Source: JAEUJM01 sp041918615 (lineage in GTDB: Bacteria; Actinomycetota; Acidimicrobiia; Acidimicrobiales; DATDAH01). From it: a stretch of 64,000 nt of DNA. The translations under genes and the position numbers were made by a program. The notes beneath the pieces were generated by a model that saw only the letters and a list, made by a program, of their open reading frames with translations, made no database searches and was not told the DNA's origin. Shown piece by piece: positions 17,938 to 26,025 of the stretch (position 1 is its first letter; the number at the start of each line of letters is the position of its first letter). The stretch is taken from contig JAYRVH010000018.1 in NCBI GenBank assembly GCA_041918615.1, positions 22,070 through 86,069 of the forward strand. The letters run 5' to 3'.

Positions 17938-18840
17938 GTGGGAACCGAAAAGCGTGAACGACAGAAGCAGGGACGCCAGGCACGGCTCGACGCCGCCCGA
18001 GAGGCGCAGATGCGCCAGCAGCGCCGGTCGCGCCGAATCACCATCGGCGTGGTGGCGGTCGTGGTCATCGGCGGGCTGTTCGCCTGGTCGACCCTGCAGG
18101 GCGACGACAGCAGCGACTCCGCCGACCCCACGGCGACGACCACCGCCACCACGGTGGCCGCCGACGCCGGCTTCCAGTACGGCGCTGGCGAGTGCGCACC
18201 CGACACCACGCCCGCCGAGCCGGTGATCGACTACGAGGACTCGTTCCAGGACTGCATCGACCCGACCAGGCAGTACACCGCCGTGTTCGACACGAGCGAG
18301 GGCGAGATCACGGTCGCGCTCGACACCACCGACACGCCCGGAACGGTGAACAACTTCGTCAACCTGGCCAGGAACGGCTACTACGACGGCACCGAGATCT
18401 TTCGCACCGACCCGTCGATCGCGATCATCCAGGGCGGCTCCCCCCACACCGAGGACACCAGCGATCCCGGCCCCGGCTACACCATCAGCGACGAGGGATC
18501 AGGCTTCACCTACGTGCCGGGCCAGTTGGTGATGGCCCGCTCGTCGGGCGCCGACAGCGCCAGCGCGCAGTACTTCTTCGTGGCCGGCGACGCCGCGTCG
18601 GGCCTCGACTCGCAGGGCAACTACGTGGTGTTCGGCGAGACCGACGCCGACGGCCTCGACGTGGTGAAGTCCATCCTCGCCCTGCACGAGGCCGACCCCC
18701 AGAGCACCCTCGGGGGCGGGCCCAGCCGCACCGTGACGGTCAACTCGGTGACCATCGAGGAGGCCGCGGGCGCCGACGGGCCCGCCACCACCGACACGAC
18801 CGACACGACCGAGCGGGACACCACCACGTCGGCCCCCTGA
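17938..18840 (+). CDS. Membrane-anchored peptidyl-prolyl isomerase (cyclophilin type)
   Basis: Product of 300 aa. A highly basic, Arg/Gln-rich N-terminus (residues 1-30) leads into one hydrophobic helix (about 31-50) and a Thr/Ala-rich linker. A cyclophilin-like domain fills about 115-275 (TVNNFVNLARNGYYDGTEIFR, then a gap and QLVMARSS, QYFFVAG). The C-terminal tail is a Thr/Asp repeat. The family isomerises X-Pro bonds; this one would act outside the membrane on exported proteins. GTG 17938 is preferred over TTG 17929 because of the TACGTT spacing. Some family active-site residues differ, as is usual for bacterial extracytoplasmic forms. Confidence 0.85.
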   Translation: MGTEKRERQKQGRQARLDAAREAQMRQQRRSRRITIGVVAVVVIGGLFAWSTLQGDDSSDSADPTATTTATTVAADAGFQYGAGECAPDTTPAEPVIDYEDSFQDCIDPTRQYTAVFDTSEGEITVALDTTDTPGTVNNFVNLARNGYYDGTEIFRTDPSIAIIQGGSPHTEDTSDPGPGYTISDEGSGFTYVPGQLVMARSSGADSASAQYFFVAGDAASGLDSQGNYVVFGETDADGLDVVKSILALHEADPQSTLGGGPSRTVTVNSVTIEEAAGADGPATTDTTDTTERDTTTSAP

Positions 18841-18860
18841 GGCCGGCCGAGCGAGGGGCG

Positions 18861-19523
18861 TCAGGGCAGCGCGCTGAGGGGCTGCGCGGCCCCGTCCACG
18901 AAGATCGCCACCTCGCCGGCGCCGACAGATCGCCAGGTGCCGTCGGGGTCGCGGATGAGCGCGGTGCGGTCGTCGACCCCCGCCACGGGCAGGCCTCGGG
19001 GGGCGAGCTGGATGGTGCGGTGGGCCTTCTCACGTGACCAGTGGTCGTGGTGGGGGATGACCGCGAGGCCGGGGATGAGGCCGAGCCCGACCGCGAACGC
19101 GCCGCCCCGGGGGTCGACCATCGGGTCGCACAGCACCCTGGCGGCGCCGTCTGCCGCCGCCAGCACGGCGCCGCCCTCCCACGCCGCGACCAGCGCGTCC
19201 CACAACGGCGAGTCCTTGAACACCGACCGCAGGTGCATCGACGACCCGCCACAGAGGTAGAGGAAGCCGGCCGAACGAACGACCTCGACGTTGTCGGCCT
19301 CGAGGGCGTCACGGCGGGTCAACACCATGAGGCGCCGCACCGTGGCGCCGAGCGGCTCGAACCAGGCCGCGGCCGTGTCGACCTCGCGTTCGGGGTGCTC
19401 GTAGGCCGCCGCGGTCGGCACCACCACGACCTCGGTGCCCCCGCTGGCGGCCAGCAGCTCGGCATCGAACGTGCACCCGTCGGAGAACGCGGCGCCTCCC
19501 ACCAACGCCAGTGGACCCGTCAA
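18861..19523 (-). CDS. S51 peptidase / cyanophycinase-like protein lacking the usual Ser
   Basis: Product of 220 aa with the class-I glutamine-amidotransferase-like fold of peptidase family S51: LALVGGAAFSDG at the N-terminus, VVVPTAAAYEH, LYLCGGSSMHL near residue 95, and GAVLAAADGAA where the nucleophile motif GxSAGA is expected. The catalytic Ser position reads Asp, so peptidase activity is doubtful. TTG 19523 overlaps the stop of the upstream methyltransferase (TTGA), implying coupled translation. It may be a binding protein or have a changed activity. Confidence 0.7.
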   Translation of the reverse strand: MTGPLALVGGAAFSDGCTFDAELLAASGGTEVVVVPTAAAYEHPEREVDTAAAWFEPLGATVRRLMVLTRRDALEADNVEVVRSAGFLYLCGGSSMHLRSVFKDSPLWDALVAAWEGGAVLAAADGAARVLCDPMVDPRGGAFAVGLGLIPGLAVIPHHDHWSREKAHRTIQLAPRGLPVAGVDDRTALIRDPDGTWRSVGAGEVAIFVDGAAQPLSALP

Positions 19524-20095
19524 CGCGGGTCCCCGACCGGGCGCGAAGCGGCCCCGAGCACGAAGGCCCGGACGGGCCAGACGATGGGCGGCATGGTGAT
19601 CCTCTCGATGTCGACGATGGTGAGGTGGTTCGACCGGATGGCGAGCGGCAGGTCGCGGTCCACCCGCCAGCCCGAGGCGAGGCGCACGAAGGGGCTGGCG
19701 GCCGACCGCAGGCGCCCGCCGAACCCCGGCTGTCGGACCGGCTCGAGGAACAGCAGGCGGCCGTCGGGGCCGAGCAGGCGGCACACCGCGGACAGCTCGG
19801 CGGGGAGGTCGGCGACGGTGGCGAGGTGCAGGACCGACACGACGGCGTCGAACGACCCCACGTCGTCGTCCCCCGACCGGGCCTCTCCTGAGGCGGCCGC
19901 GTGCGCGCACGCCGAGGGGGCGAGGACGATCTCGTCGGCACCGCCGAGCAGCGACTGGTCGTCGCCGCCGCCGAGGTCGAGCACCCGGCCCGTGGCCCGC
20001 GACAGCAGACGGCGCCGCTGCTCGCGGAGCACCGCCCGCGCCACCGGTGGCAGGGCACGGAGCAGTCCCGACGGGAAGGTGGCGACGGGGGGCAC
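19520..20095 (-). CDS. Class I SAM-dependent methyltransferase
   Basis: Product of 191 aa. The SAM-binding motif I is RVLDLGGGDD near residue 40; the later acidic motif and the loop FDAVVSVLHLATV fit the class I fold, and LLGPDGRLLFLEPV is the usual strand-5 region. Many such small enzymes methylate lipids, quinones or small molecules; the substrate is unknown. GTG 20095 is supported by TAGTGT six bases upstream. It overlaps the S51-like gene by 4 bp and is divergent from the 3-hydroxyacyl-CoA dehydrogenase gene. Confidence 0.82.
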   Translation of the reverse strand: MPPVATFPSGLLRALPPVARAVLREQRRRLLSRATGRVLDLGGGDDQSLLGGADEIVLAPSACAHAAASGEARSGDDDVGSFDAVVSVLHLATVADLPAELSAVCRLLGPDGRLLFLEPVRQPGFGGRLRSAASPFVRLASGWRVDRDLPLAIRSNHLTIVDIERITMPPIVWPVRAFVLGAASRPVGDPR

Positions 20096-20101
20096 CCCGC
20101 G

Positions 20102-20107
20102 ACACTA
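20102..20107 (-). promoter_or_regulatory. Leaderless -10 box TAGTGT
   Basis: On the minus strand TAGTGT is followed by six bases and GTG 20095. It lies back to back with the TAACGT box of the divergent dehydrogenase gene. Confidence 0.5.
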
Positions 20108-20154
20108 CCGGCGGCAGGGAGGGGCGGCTTTGGAGTCGGCCGAGGTCCGATCGG

Positions 20155-20160
20155 TAACGT
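20155..20160 (+). promoter_or_regulatory. Leaderless -10 box TAACGT
   Basis: TAACGT is followed by seven bases and ATG 20168. Confidence 0.5.
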
Positions 20161-20167
20161 GCCCGCC

Positions 20168-21025
20168 ATGACGATCACGAGTGTGGGCATCATCGGTTCG
20201 GGGATCATGGGCGCCGGTATCGCCGAAGTGGCGGCCAAGTCGGGGCACGACGTCGTGCTGCGTTCACGCAAGCAGGACACCGCCGACGCCATGATGGCGT
20301 CGCTCGAGAAGTCGCTGGCGCGCCAGGTCGACAAGGGTCGCCTCGAGGCGGCCGACCGCGACGCCGCCCTCGCCCGGGTGACGGCTACGTCCCAGATGCA
20401 CGCACTGGCCCACTGCGACCTGGTGATCGAGTCGGTCGTCGAGGACCTCGAGGTGAAGAAGCACCTGTTCGCCGAGCTGCACGACGTCTGCTCGGCCAAT
20501 ACCATCCTCGCCACCAACACCTCGACGCTGCCCGTGATCGAGCTGGCCATGGTCACCGACCGGCCGGCCCAGGTGTGCGGCGTCCACTTCTTCAACCCCG
20601 CACCCATGATGAGCCTCGTCGAGATCGTGCGGCCCCTCACCGCGTCCGACGAAACCATCGAATCGGTACGCGAGTTCGCGGCGGCGTGCGGCAAGGACCC
20701 GGTCGAGGTGAAGGACCGGGCCGGGTTCATCGTCAACGCACTGCTCTTCCCGTACCTCAACAACGCCGTGCGGATGATGGAGAACGGCACCGCCAGCCGC
20801 GACGACATCGACACCGCCATGAAGGGCGGCTGCAACTTCCCCATGGGCCCCCTCGCCCTGCTCGACCTGGTGGGCCTCGACACCTCGCTCGCCATCCTCG
20901 ACGCCCTCTACGACGAGTTCCGTGACCCCAATTACGCCGCCATGCCGCTGCTGCGCCGCATGGTCTCGGCCGGCCACCTGGGCCGCAAGAGCAGCGTCGG
21001 CTTCTACGACTACGCCAAGAGGTAG
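20168..21025 (+). CDS. 3-hydroxyacyl-CoA (3-hydroxybutyryl-CoA) dehydrogenase
   Basis: Product of 285 aa, the size of stand-alone 3-hydroxybutyryl-CoA dehydrogenases. It has the NAD-binding GSGIMGAGIAE (residues 9-19), LVIESVVEDLEVKK, NTSTLPV, and the catalytic His in GVHFFNPAPMM paired with Glu in LVEIVR. It interconverts 3-hydroxyacyl-CoA and 3-oxoacyl-CoA in short-chain fatty-acid or polyhydroxyalkanoate metabolism. The mutase at 27034 could use a related C4 thioester pool, but that is inference. ATG 20168 is supported by the TAACGT box. Confidence 0.92.
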   Translation: MTITSVGIIGSGIMGAGIAEVAAKSGHDVVLRSRKQDTADAMMASLEKSLARQVDKGRLEAADRDAALARVTATSQMHALAHCDLVIESVVEDLEVKKHLFAELHDVCSANTILATNTSTLPVIELAMVTDRPAQVCGVHFFNPAPMMSLVEIVRPLTASDETIESVREFAAACGKDPVEVKDRAGFIVNALLFPYLNNAVRMMENGTASRDDIDTAMKGGCNFPMGPLALLDLVGLDTSLAILDALYDEFRDPNYAAMPLLRRMVSAGHLGRKSSVGFYDYAKR

Positions 21026-21044
21026 TCGTTCGGGACGTGGGCGG

Positions 21045-21461
21045 TCAGTCGCCCCAGGGATTGATCACCTGGATGCCGACATGGTCGAAGTCGCGGACGT
21101 TCCGCGTGACCAGGTCGGCCCGGTGCACCCTGCAGATCGAAGCGATCAAGGCGTCGAACTGACCGATGGGACGCCCACGCCGCCGGCGATCGGCCGCGAT
21201 CGCGGCGTACTCGCCGGCACAGGTTGCGTCGAATGGCAGCACGGCCTGCTCGCCCAAGGCGGCGAAGAAGCGTTCAGCCGCCCCGGACAGCCGCGTTCTG
21301 CGTTCGCCCGACGGGAGCAGCCGAATCCCGAACCGGACCTCCGCGACGGTGATCGCCGTGAGGACCGGGGGCGCGTCGAGCCCATCGAGAAAGGACACCA
21401 CCGCAGGGTTGGGCGACGCGGCCATCATCTCGGCGACGACGTTGGTGTCGAGCGCCTTCAC
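21045..21461 (-). CDS. PIN-domain toxin, FitB/VapC-like
   Basis: Product of 138 aa. Acidic residues of the PIN nuclease centre are visible: Asp in ALDTNVVAEM near residue 5, Glu in VAEVRFG, Asp in GQFDALIA and Asp in RNVRDFD. Such toxins cleave RNA when freed from the antitoxin. ATG 21461 overlaps the antitoxin stop (ATGA), the standard toxin-antitoxin arrangement. The IGQFDALIASI and VTRNVRDF motifs place it near FitB. It is convergent with the dehydrogenase gene, 19 bp away. Confidence 0.85.
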   Translation of the reverse strand: MKALDTNVVAEMMAASPNPAVVSFLDGLDAPPVLTAITVAEVRFGIRLLPSGERRTRLSGAAERFFAALGEQAVLPFDATCAGEYAAIAADRRRRGRPIGQFDALIASICRVHRADLVTRNVRDFDHVGIQVINPWGD

Positions 21462-21706
21462 TCGGGCAGGTCGACCGGTTCGGCGAGGCCGTCACGCTCG
21501 GGTGCCACGAACCCCGAGTCGTACGAGCCCTCGAACAGCTGGTGCATCCAGGTGCCGAAGCCCCGAGCCGGCCCATCAGGGGCGTGCACGTCGTCGGCGA
21601 TGAGCTTCCGCACGTGCTCCTCCATCGAGTGACCGGCCCGTGCGGCCGCCACCCGGAGTCGGGCCTTGGTGTCATCGTCGAGATTGCGAATGGTCAGTGA
21701 CCCCAT
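21458..21706 (-). CDS. Ribbon-helix-helix antitoxin, FitA-like
   Basis: Product of 82 aa. The N-terminal beta-strand and helices (SLTIRNLDDDTKARLRVAAA) match the FitA/Arc ribbon-helix-helix fold that binds DNA as a dimer; the C-terminal acidic and aromatic tail (FGTWMHQLFEG) would block the PIN toxin. GGAGGG precedes ATG 21706. A strong palindrome at 21737-21762, 31 bp upstream, is a probable operator for autoregulation. Confidence 0.85.
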   Translation of the reverse strand: MGSLTIRNLDDDTKARLRVAAARAGHSMEEHVRKLIADDVHAPDGPARGFGTWMHQLFEGSYDSGFVAPERDGLAEPVDLPE

Positions 21707-21736
21707 CGGTGGCCCTCCAGGCCCGGGTGACTCCAA

Positions 21737-21762
21737 TGCCCTCAATGCTAGCATCGAGGGCA
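21737..21762. promoter_or_regulatory. 26-bp palindrome: candidate operator with a -10 box on both strands
   Basis: The arms TGCCCTC and GAGGGCA flank the perfect core ATGCTAGCAT; 24 of 26 positions are symmetric. The core contains TAGCAT on both strands, a -10-like box in each direction: towards aat (ATG eight bases later on plus) and towards the antitoxin (with a 5' leader on minus). It is probably the FitA-type autoregulatory site. Confidence 0.6.
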
Positions 21763-22476
21763 ATGATCTCAGGGGTGCCACCGCGCGAGCCGCCCCCGAC
21801 GGCGTGGGCGTTGCCCGACCCACGGGGGGCGCCGCCGGGCGACGACCTGATCGGCCTGGGCGCCGACCTCGAGCCGGGCACGCTGCTCGCCGCCTACCGC
21901 ACCGGCCTCTTCCCCATGCCCACGCGGCGGGCGCCCGCCTCCCGCCCCGGTCGGCCCGCCCGGGCCCTGGGCTGGTGGTCACCCGACCCTCGGGGCGTGA
22001 TCCCCCTCGGCGGCCTGCGGGTGACCCGGTCGCTGCGCCGGTCCATCCGGCGCTACGACCTCCGACTCGACACCGCGTTCGACGCGGTCGTCGACAGCTG
22101 CGGCGACCCGGGCCGACCCCACGGCTGGATCTCACCCGAGATCAGGGCGGCCTACCGGCGCCTGCACGACCTGGGCTGGGCCCACAGCGTCGAAGCCTGG
22201 CTCGACGACCAGCTCGTCGGCGGCCTCTACGGCGTGAGCGTCGGCGGGCTGTTCGCCGGCGAGTCGATGTTCCACCGGGCACCCGACGCCTCGAAGGTGG
22301 CCCTCGTCGCGCTCGTCGACCGGCTGCTCGACGCCCCGGACCCGACCGGCCGCCTGCTCGACGTGCAATGGCTCACGCCGCACCTGGCCTCGCTGGGCGC
22401 CGTCGAGGTCCCCCGCGCCGACTACCTGGACAGGCTCGACGAGGCCCTCCGCCGACTCGACGCCTTCAGCGGCTGA
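21763..22476 (+). CDS. aat: Leucyl/phenylalanyl-tRNA--protein transferase
   Basis: Product of 237 aa. It adds Leu or Phe to N-terminal Lys or Arg of proteins, marking them for the N-end rule degradation pathway. Family motifs: LGADLEPGTLLAAYRTGLFPM, WWSPDPRGV, and SVEAWLDDQLVGGLYGVSVGG then LFAGESMFH, all in order. ATG 21763 directly follows the palindrome; no Shine-Dalgarno is present, and TAGCAT sits eight bases before it. The 3' end overlaps the convergent PAP2 gene by 55 bp. Confidence 0.93.
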   Translation: MISGVPPREPPPTAWALPDPRGAPPGDDLIGLGADLEPGTLLAAYRTGLFPMPTRRAPASRPGRPARALGWWSPDPRGVIPLGGLRVTRSLRRSIRRYDLRLDTAFDAVVDSCGDPGRPHGWISPEIRAAYRRLHDLGWAHSVEAWLDDQLVGGLYGVSVGGLFAGESMFHRAPDASKVALVALVDRLLDAPDPTGRLLDVQWLTPHLASLGAVEVPRADYLDRLDEALRRLDAFSG

Positions 22477-23054
22477 GCGCAGCCGACCGGAGGCTCGACA
22501 TCGAGGGGACCCAGCCGACGGCCGAGAAGCCCCATCCCCGTGCCCACCAGCAGGCCGCCGAGCACGTCGGATGCGTGGTGGTCGCGCACATGGACCCGAC
22601 TCATCGCAATGGTGAGCGCGATCGCCCACCACAGCGGCGCCCACGCACTGCCCTCCGACAGGATCGTGGCCATCGCGGCAGACGAGGCCGAATGGCCGCT
22701 CGGGAAGCTCGACGTCGTCTGCACCCGGATCGTGTGCGGGCGCTCGTCCGGCGCCTCTGGCCGTGATCGACCCACCACCTTCTTGAGAGGGCCGTTCACG
22801 AGCACGGTCTCGATGCCCAACCACACCAGGAGCCGCAACGACCGGCGCCTCGTGGACGGCCGGAGGCCCAGGAGGGCCGCCACCGCCAGCCAGACCCGAC
22901 CGTCCTCACCGATGACCGTGGCGCCGTACATCACCCGGTCGACGAACGGCACCCCGCGTATCGGCTCGAACCACCGGTCGACGGCGCCGTCGAACGCGGC
23001 GACGGCCTGCCCGAGGACCGCGCCGTCGGCATCTGGGTGGGTATCCGCCGCCAT
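22422..23054 (-). CDS. PAP2-family membrane phosphatase
   Basis: Product of 210 aa. The three phosphatase motifs of the PAP2 superfamily are visible: KKVVGRSRP (about 90-98), SSFPSGHSAS (about 115-125) and SRVHVRDHHASDVLGG (about 150-165). The family removes phosphate from lipid phosphates or undecaprenyl pyrophosphate at the membrane, and hydrophobic stretches surround the motifs. A G-run precedes the GTGATG at 23057-23052; ATG 23054 is used. The last 55 bp are antisense to aat. Confidence 0.88.
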   Translation of the reverse strand: MAADTHPDADGAVLGQAVAAFDGAVDRWFEPIRGVPFVDRVMYGATVIGEDGRVWLAVAALLGLRPSTRRRSLRLLVWLGIETVLVNGPLKKVVGRSRPEAPDERPHTIRVQTTSSFPSGHSASSAAMATILSEGSAWAPLWWAIALTIAMSRVHVRDHHASDVLGGLLVGTGMGLLGRRLGPLDVEPPVGCAQPLKASSRRRASSSLSR

Positions 23055-23078
23055 CACCCCCCATCATGGCCGCGGTGG

Positions 23079-24542
23079 TCAGCGGGGCGGGGCGACCGCC
23101 GCCAGAGGCTGAACGAGGTAGGGCTGGAGGTCGGCGCTCGCCCTGGGCATCCTGGCGGTGATCCCGTCGGCGCGGGCACCGCTCGCCAGCGCCGACGGAC
23201 CGGCGCCGAACACGCCCAGGTCGGCGAACACCTGGCCCGACTCGTCGCGGCCCTGGGCCTCGTCGGTGAGGCCCGGGTCGCCGCCGAGGCGGTTGAGCAC
23301 GGTGGCGTAGACCGAGCGGAAGTCGACCGTGGGCACCATGGCGTCGGCGTAGCGGGCCGCGGGTGCGAGGCTCGGGAACTGCCCGTAGAGCCCGCCGTGG
23401 ACGCCACCGCCGATGATCAGCGTGCTGGTGGCGAGTCCGTGATCGGTGCCCTGCCCGGCGTTCTGGGTGACCTGGCGACCGAACTCGCTCTGGACGACCA
23501 CGAACACATCGGCGGCCCGGGGGGTGCCGTCGATGAGCGAGAAGAAGTGGGCCAGACCTGCGTTGAGCAGGTTCAGTCGCTCCCACTGGTTGTAGGGCTC
23601 GCTGCCGTGGGTGTCGAAGCCGCCGAGGGTCGCCACGTAGGTCTGGCAGGGGATGCCACCGAGGATGAGCGTGGCGGCGGTCGCCATCTGGGCGGCGAGT
23701 GAGCCGGACGAGCCGCCCTGGGGCAGGCGGGGAACGCCGCTCACCGTGGTCGCGGCCGCGCCGGCCTGCGCGATGGCCCGGGACGCGGTGCCCACCTTGT
23801 TCAGTGCGGTCGAGGCCGGGGAGCCGAAGGCGCCCAGGTCGGCGAGGAAGCGGGTGCGGTCGGGGACGTTGGACGCCGAGGCGCTGAACGTGTCGAGTGA
23901 ATCGATCGCCACCGAGGGGCTGCGGACCGAGGCCAGCGACTGGTGGGTGCCGGACAGCGACACCGCGCCGAGCGCCCGGCCCGGGTTGGCCAGGTCGTTG
24001 TAGCGGCCGAGCCACCCGGTGTTCATGAGGCCACCACCGAAGGCCCCGGCCCAGCGGTAGGCCATGGCGGCGAAGTGGCTCATCTCGCGCACCACGTTCT
24101 CGCCGGTGCCCTGCACGATGGCGACGTCGCTGTTCGTGTGCCACCGGTTCGCGAGCCACGGCAGCGCGCCGTGCAGGGCCCAGGCCCCGTCGAGGTCGAG
24201 CGCGGGCGGAAGGTAGTCGCCCGCAGGCGGTGCCCCGTACGGACGCGTGCTGTTCAGCCGGGTGACCGCGATGTTCGGTCGGGCGCCGCGGTAGAGGCCG
24301 GTCGTGGTCGGCACGGCGAAGGGCACGACCATGTTCAAGATGTCGTTGCCGCCGGCGAGCTCGACCAGCACGACCACCGGCGTCCCGCTCGACAGGCTGG
24401 GCCCGGCGGCCGTGGCGGCATGCGCCGCGGCCGACGACCCGAGCAGGCGCACCGACGGCCCTGCCGCCAGCACGCCGGCGATGCCGTGCAGGAAGCTCCG
24501 TCGGGACAGACCGGACCGGGTCGGGGTTTCGGGGGATCCCAT
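23079..24542 (-). CDS. DUF1501 protein with Tat signal
   Basis: Product of 487 aa. A twin-arginine signal (SRRSFLHGIAGVLAAG near residues 13-28) is followed by the DUF1501 sulfatase-like domain: VVLVELAGGNDILNM, VVVQSEFGRQVTQNAG, DHG and GGVHGG. These proteins are exported folded and belong to the alkaline-phosphatase-like superfamily; activity is not established. RBS AGGAAGAG precedes ATG 24542. It follows the DUF1800 gene by 13 bp, a pairing widespread in bacteria. Confidence 0.9.
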   Translation of the reverse strand: MGSPETPTRSGLSRRSFLHGIAGVLAAGPSVRLLGSSAAAHAATAAGPSLSSGTPVVVLVELAGGNDILNMVVPFAVPTTTGLYRGARPNIAVTRLNSTRPYGAPPAGDYLPPALDLDGAWALHGALPWLANRWHTNSDVAIVQGTGENVVREMSHFAAMAYRWAGAFGGGLMNTGWLGRYNDLANPGRALGAVSLSGTHQSLASVRSPSVAIDSLDTFSASASNVPDRTRFLADLGAFGSPASTALNKVGTASRAIAQAGAAATTVSGVPRLPQGGSSGSLAAQMATAATLILGGIPCQTYVATLGGFDTHGSEPYNQWERLNLLNAGLAHFFSLIDGTPRAADVFVVVQSEFGRQVTQNAGQGTDHGLATSTLIIGGGVHGGLYGQFPSLAPAARYADAMVPTVDFRSVYATVLNRLGGDPGLTDEAQGRDESGQVFADLGVFGAGPSALASGARADGITARMPRASADLQPYLVQPLAAVAPPR

Positions 24543-24555
24543 GGGTCGACTCTTC

Positions 24556-25908
24556 CTAGTTGGCCAGGAACTCGGGGGACAGGAGCACGAGGTTCAGCAG
24601 GCCCGCGGCCCGGGCGAGGGTCCACGAACCGGTCGTGGCGTAGTCGTTGAGGGCGTTGGTGGTGCGGGCCGAGGCCGGCGTGAGGCCCGCCGCCTTCAGC
24701 ACGTACCCGGTGGCGGTGGCGGCGGTCGTTGTGGAGTACACCTCGGTGACCGTGGGGTTGATCGTGCCGACGACGGCACCCGCCCAGTTGAACCCCTGCA
24801 TGGCCATCATGTTGGCCAGCGAGGTCCACGCGAACAGGTTGCCGGCGTTCAGCCACTGGTCGCCCTTCGGCCAGCCCGACACGTTCGGTGGCGACCACGG
24901 GCTCTGGGCCATCCGGCTGAGCATCCAGGCCAGGTTGGCGTCCGACCCGAGCCCCGGCCACCGCAGCAGGCGGGCGGCGGCCACCACCCGTTCGACCGGG
25001 CTCTTGGTGCGGTTGAAGATCGCCTGGTCGGACAGGAACTCGGGCCGCATGGCGATGGCCAGGACGAGGTCCTTGATGTTGCCGTCGCCGGCCCACGACG
25101 GGGCCAGCGCCGCGAGCACCGATGGCGTGGCGACGAGGCCCGTCAGCTCCTTGTACAGCCGGGCGGGCACGTAGCGCTTCCACGACGGTTGCTCGACGAT
25201 GGCCGCGATCACCTCGTCCACGCCGGCCGCACCGCGTGGCGCACCGAGGAAGGTCTTCTGGCCGTTGTCCCACTGGGTCGGGTCGAAGCTGGTCGACCCG
25301 TCACCCCAGTTGTACCGCCAGCCCGAGAGGGCACGCGACACCTCGACGACATCGGTCTGGGTGTAGTTCGTCGTTCCGGTGACCGGGTCGACCCGACCGA
25401 TGGAGAACAGCTCGAGCAGCTCGCGGCCCAGGTTCTGGTTGGGGTGGGCCTTGGTGTTGCGGTCGGCGGTGAGGTACTTCACCATCCCGGGCCGCGTGAT
25501 GATGGTGCGCAGGAGCTGGCGGTAGGTCGACCCCAGCGCGTCCCGCGTCCGCATCACGTGGTCGCTCATGTCGGGCACGTAGACGCTGTCGGCGATGCCC
25601 ACCACCACGAGGCCCCGCAGCGTCCACGACATCCGCTCCTGGAGCGGGTTGTAGGCCGAGGACGTCTTGGTCGTGCCCGACGCGACCGGGCCGAAGGCCA
25701 TGAGCTCGAGCTCGCGTCGGGCGTGGGCGTCCTGGCTGGCCGAGGGGGACGGGAAGGCAGATGCTGCGAAGCTCACCAGGGGCTTGGCACCCAGTGAGGC
25801 GATGAGCGCGGCGGTGCCCGACGCCATGCCGGCGGTCACGTCGGTGCGGCGCGGACCGAACCCCAGCCGCCGCCAGATGTGGGCCACCTGCGCCTCGAGC
25901 GTTGCCAT
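24556..25908 (-). CDS. DUF1800 protein
   Basis: Product of 450 aa. The N-terminus (VAHIWRRLGFGP) and the motifs NRNTKAHPNQNLGRELLELFSIG and YTQTDVVEVSRALSGW are characteristic of DUF1800, always found next to DUF1501 genes. Role unknown; an exported complex with the DUF1501 partner has been suggested for the family. ATG 25908 is preceded by GATACT seven bases upstream and by two TTGAGTAG direct repeats further upstream. No clear signal peptide is seen. Confidence 0.9.
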   Translation of the reverse strand: MATLEAQVAHIWRRLGFGPRRTDVTAGMASGTAALIASLGAKPLVSFAASAFPSPSASQDAHARRELELMAFGPVASGTTKTSSAYNPLQERMSWTLRGLVVVGIADSVYVPDMSDHVMRTRDALGSTYRQLLRTIITRPGMVKYLTADRNTKAHPNQNLGRELLELFSIGRVDPVTGTTNYTQTDVVEVSRALSGWRYNWGDGSTSFDPTQWDNGQKTFLGAPRGAAGVDEVIAAIVEQPSWKRYVPARLYKELTGLVATPSVLAALAPSWAGDGNIKDLVLAIAMRPEFLSDQAIFNRTKSPVERVVAAARLLRWPGLGSDANLAWMLSRMAQSPWSPPNVSGWPKGDQWLNAGNLFAWTSLANMMAMQGFNWAGAVVGTINPTVTEVYSTTTAATATGYVLKAAGLTPASARTTNALNDYATTGSWTLARAAGLLNLVLLSPEFLAN

Positions 25909-25953
25909 GTCCGTCAGTATCGACGCCGATTCGGCCCGGGTGAAGAGCGACCG

Positions 25954-25983
25954 CTACTCAAATGCGCGTCGGCGACTACTCAA
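25954..25983 (-). promoter_or_regulatory. Direct repeat TTGAGTAG x2, candidate activator site
   Basis: On the minus strand TTGAGTAG occurs at 25983-25976 and 25961-25954, 22 bp apart (about two helical turns), some 46-75 bp upstream of the DUF1800 start. The AT-rich octamers stand out in this GC-rich region. They may bind a transcription factor controlling the DUF1800/DUF1501 operon; the regulator is unknown. Confidence 0.4.
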
Positions 25984-26025
25984 TCGTCCGGCCGCTGGCG
26001 CGGCGCGACACCGACCGGCGGTCGG

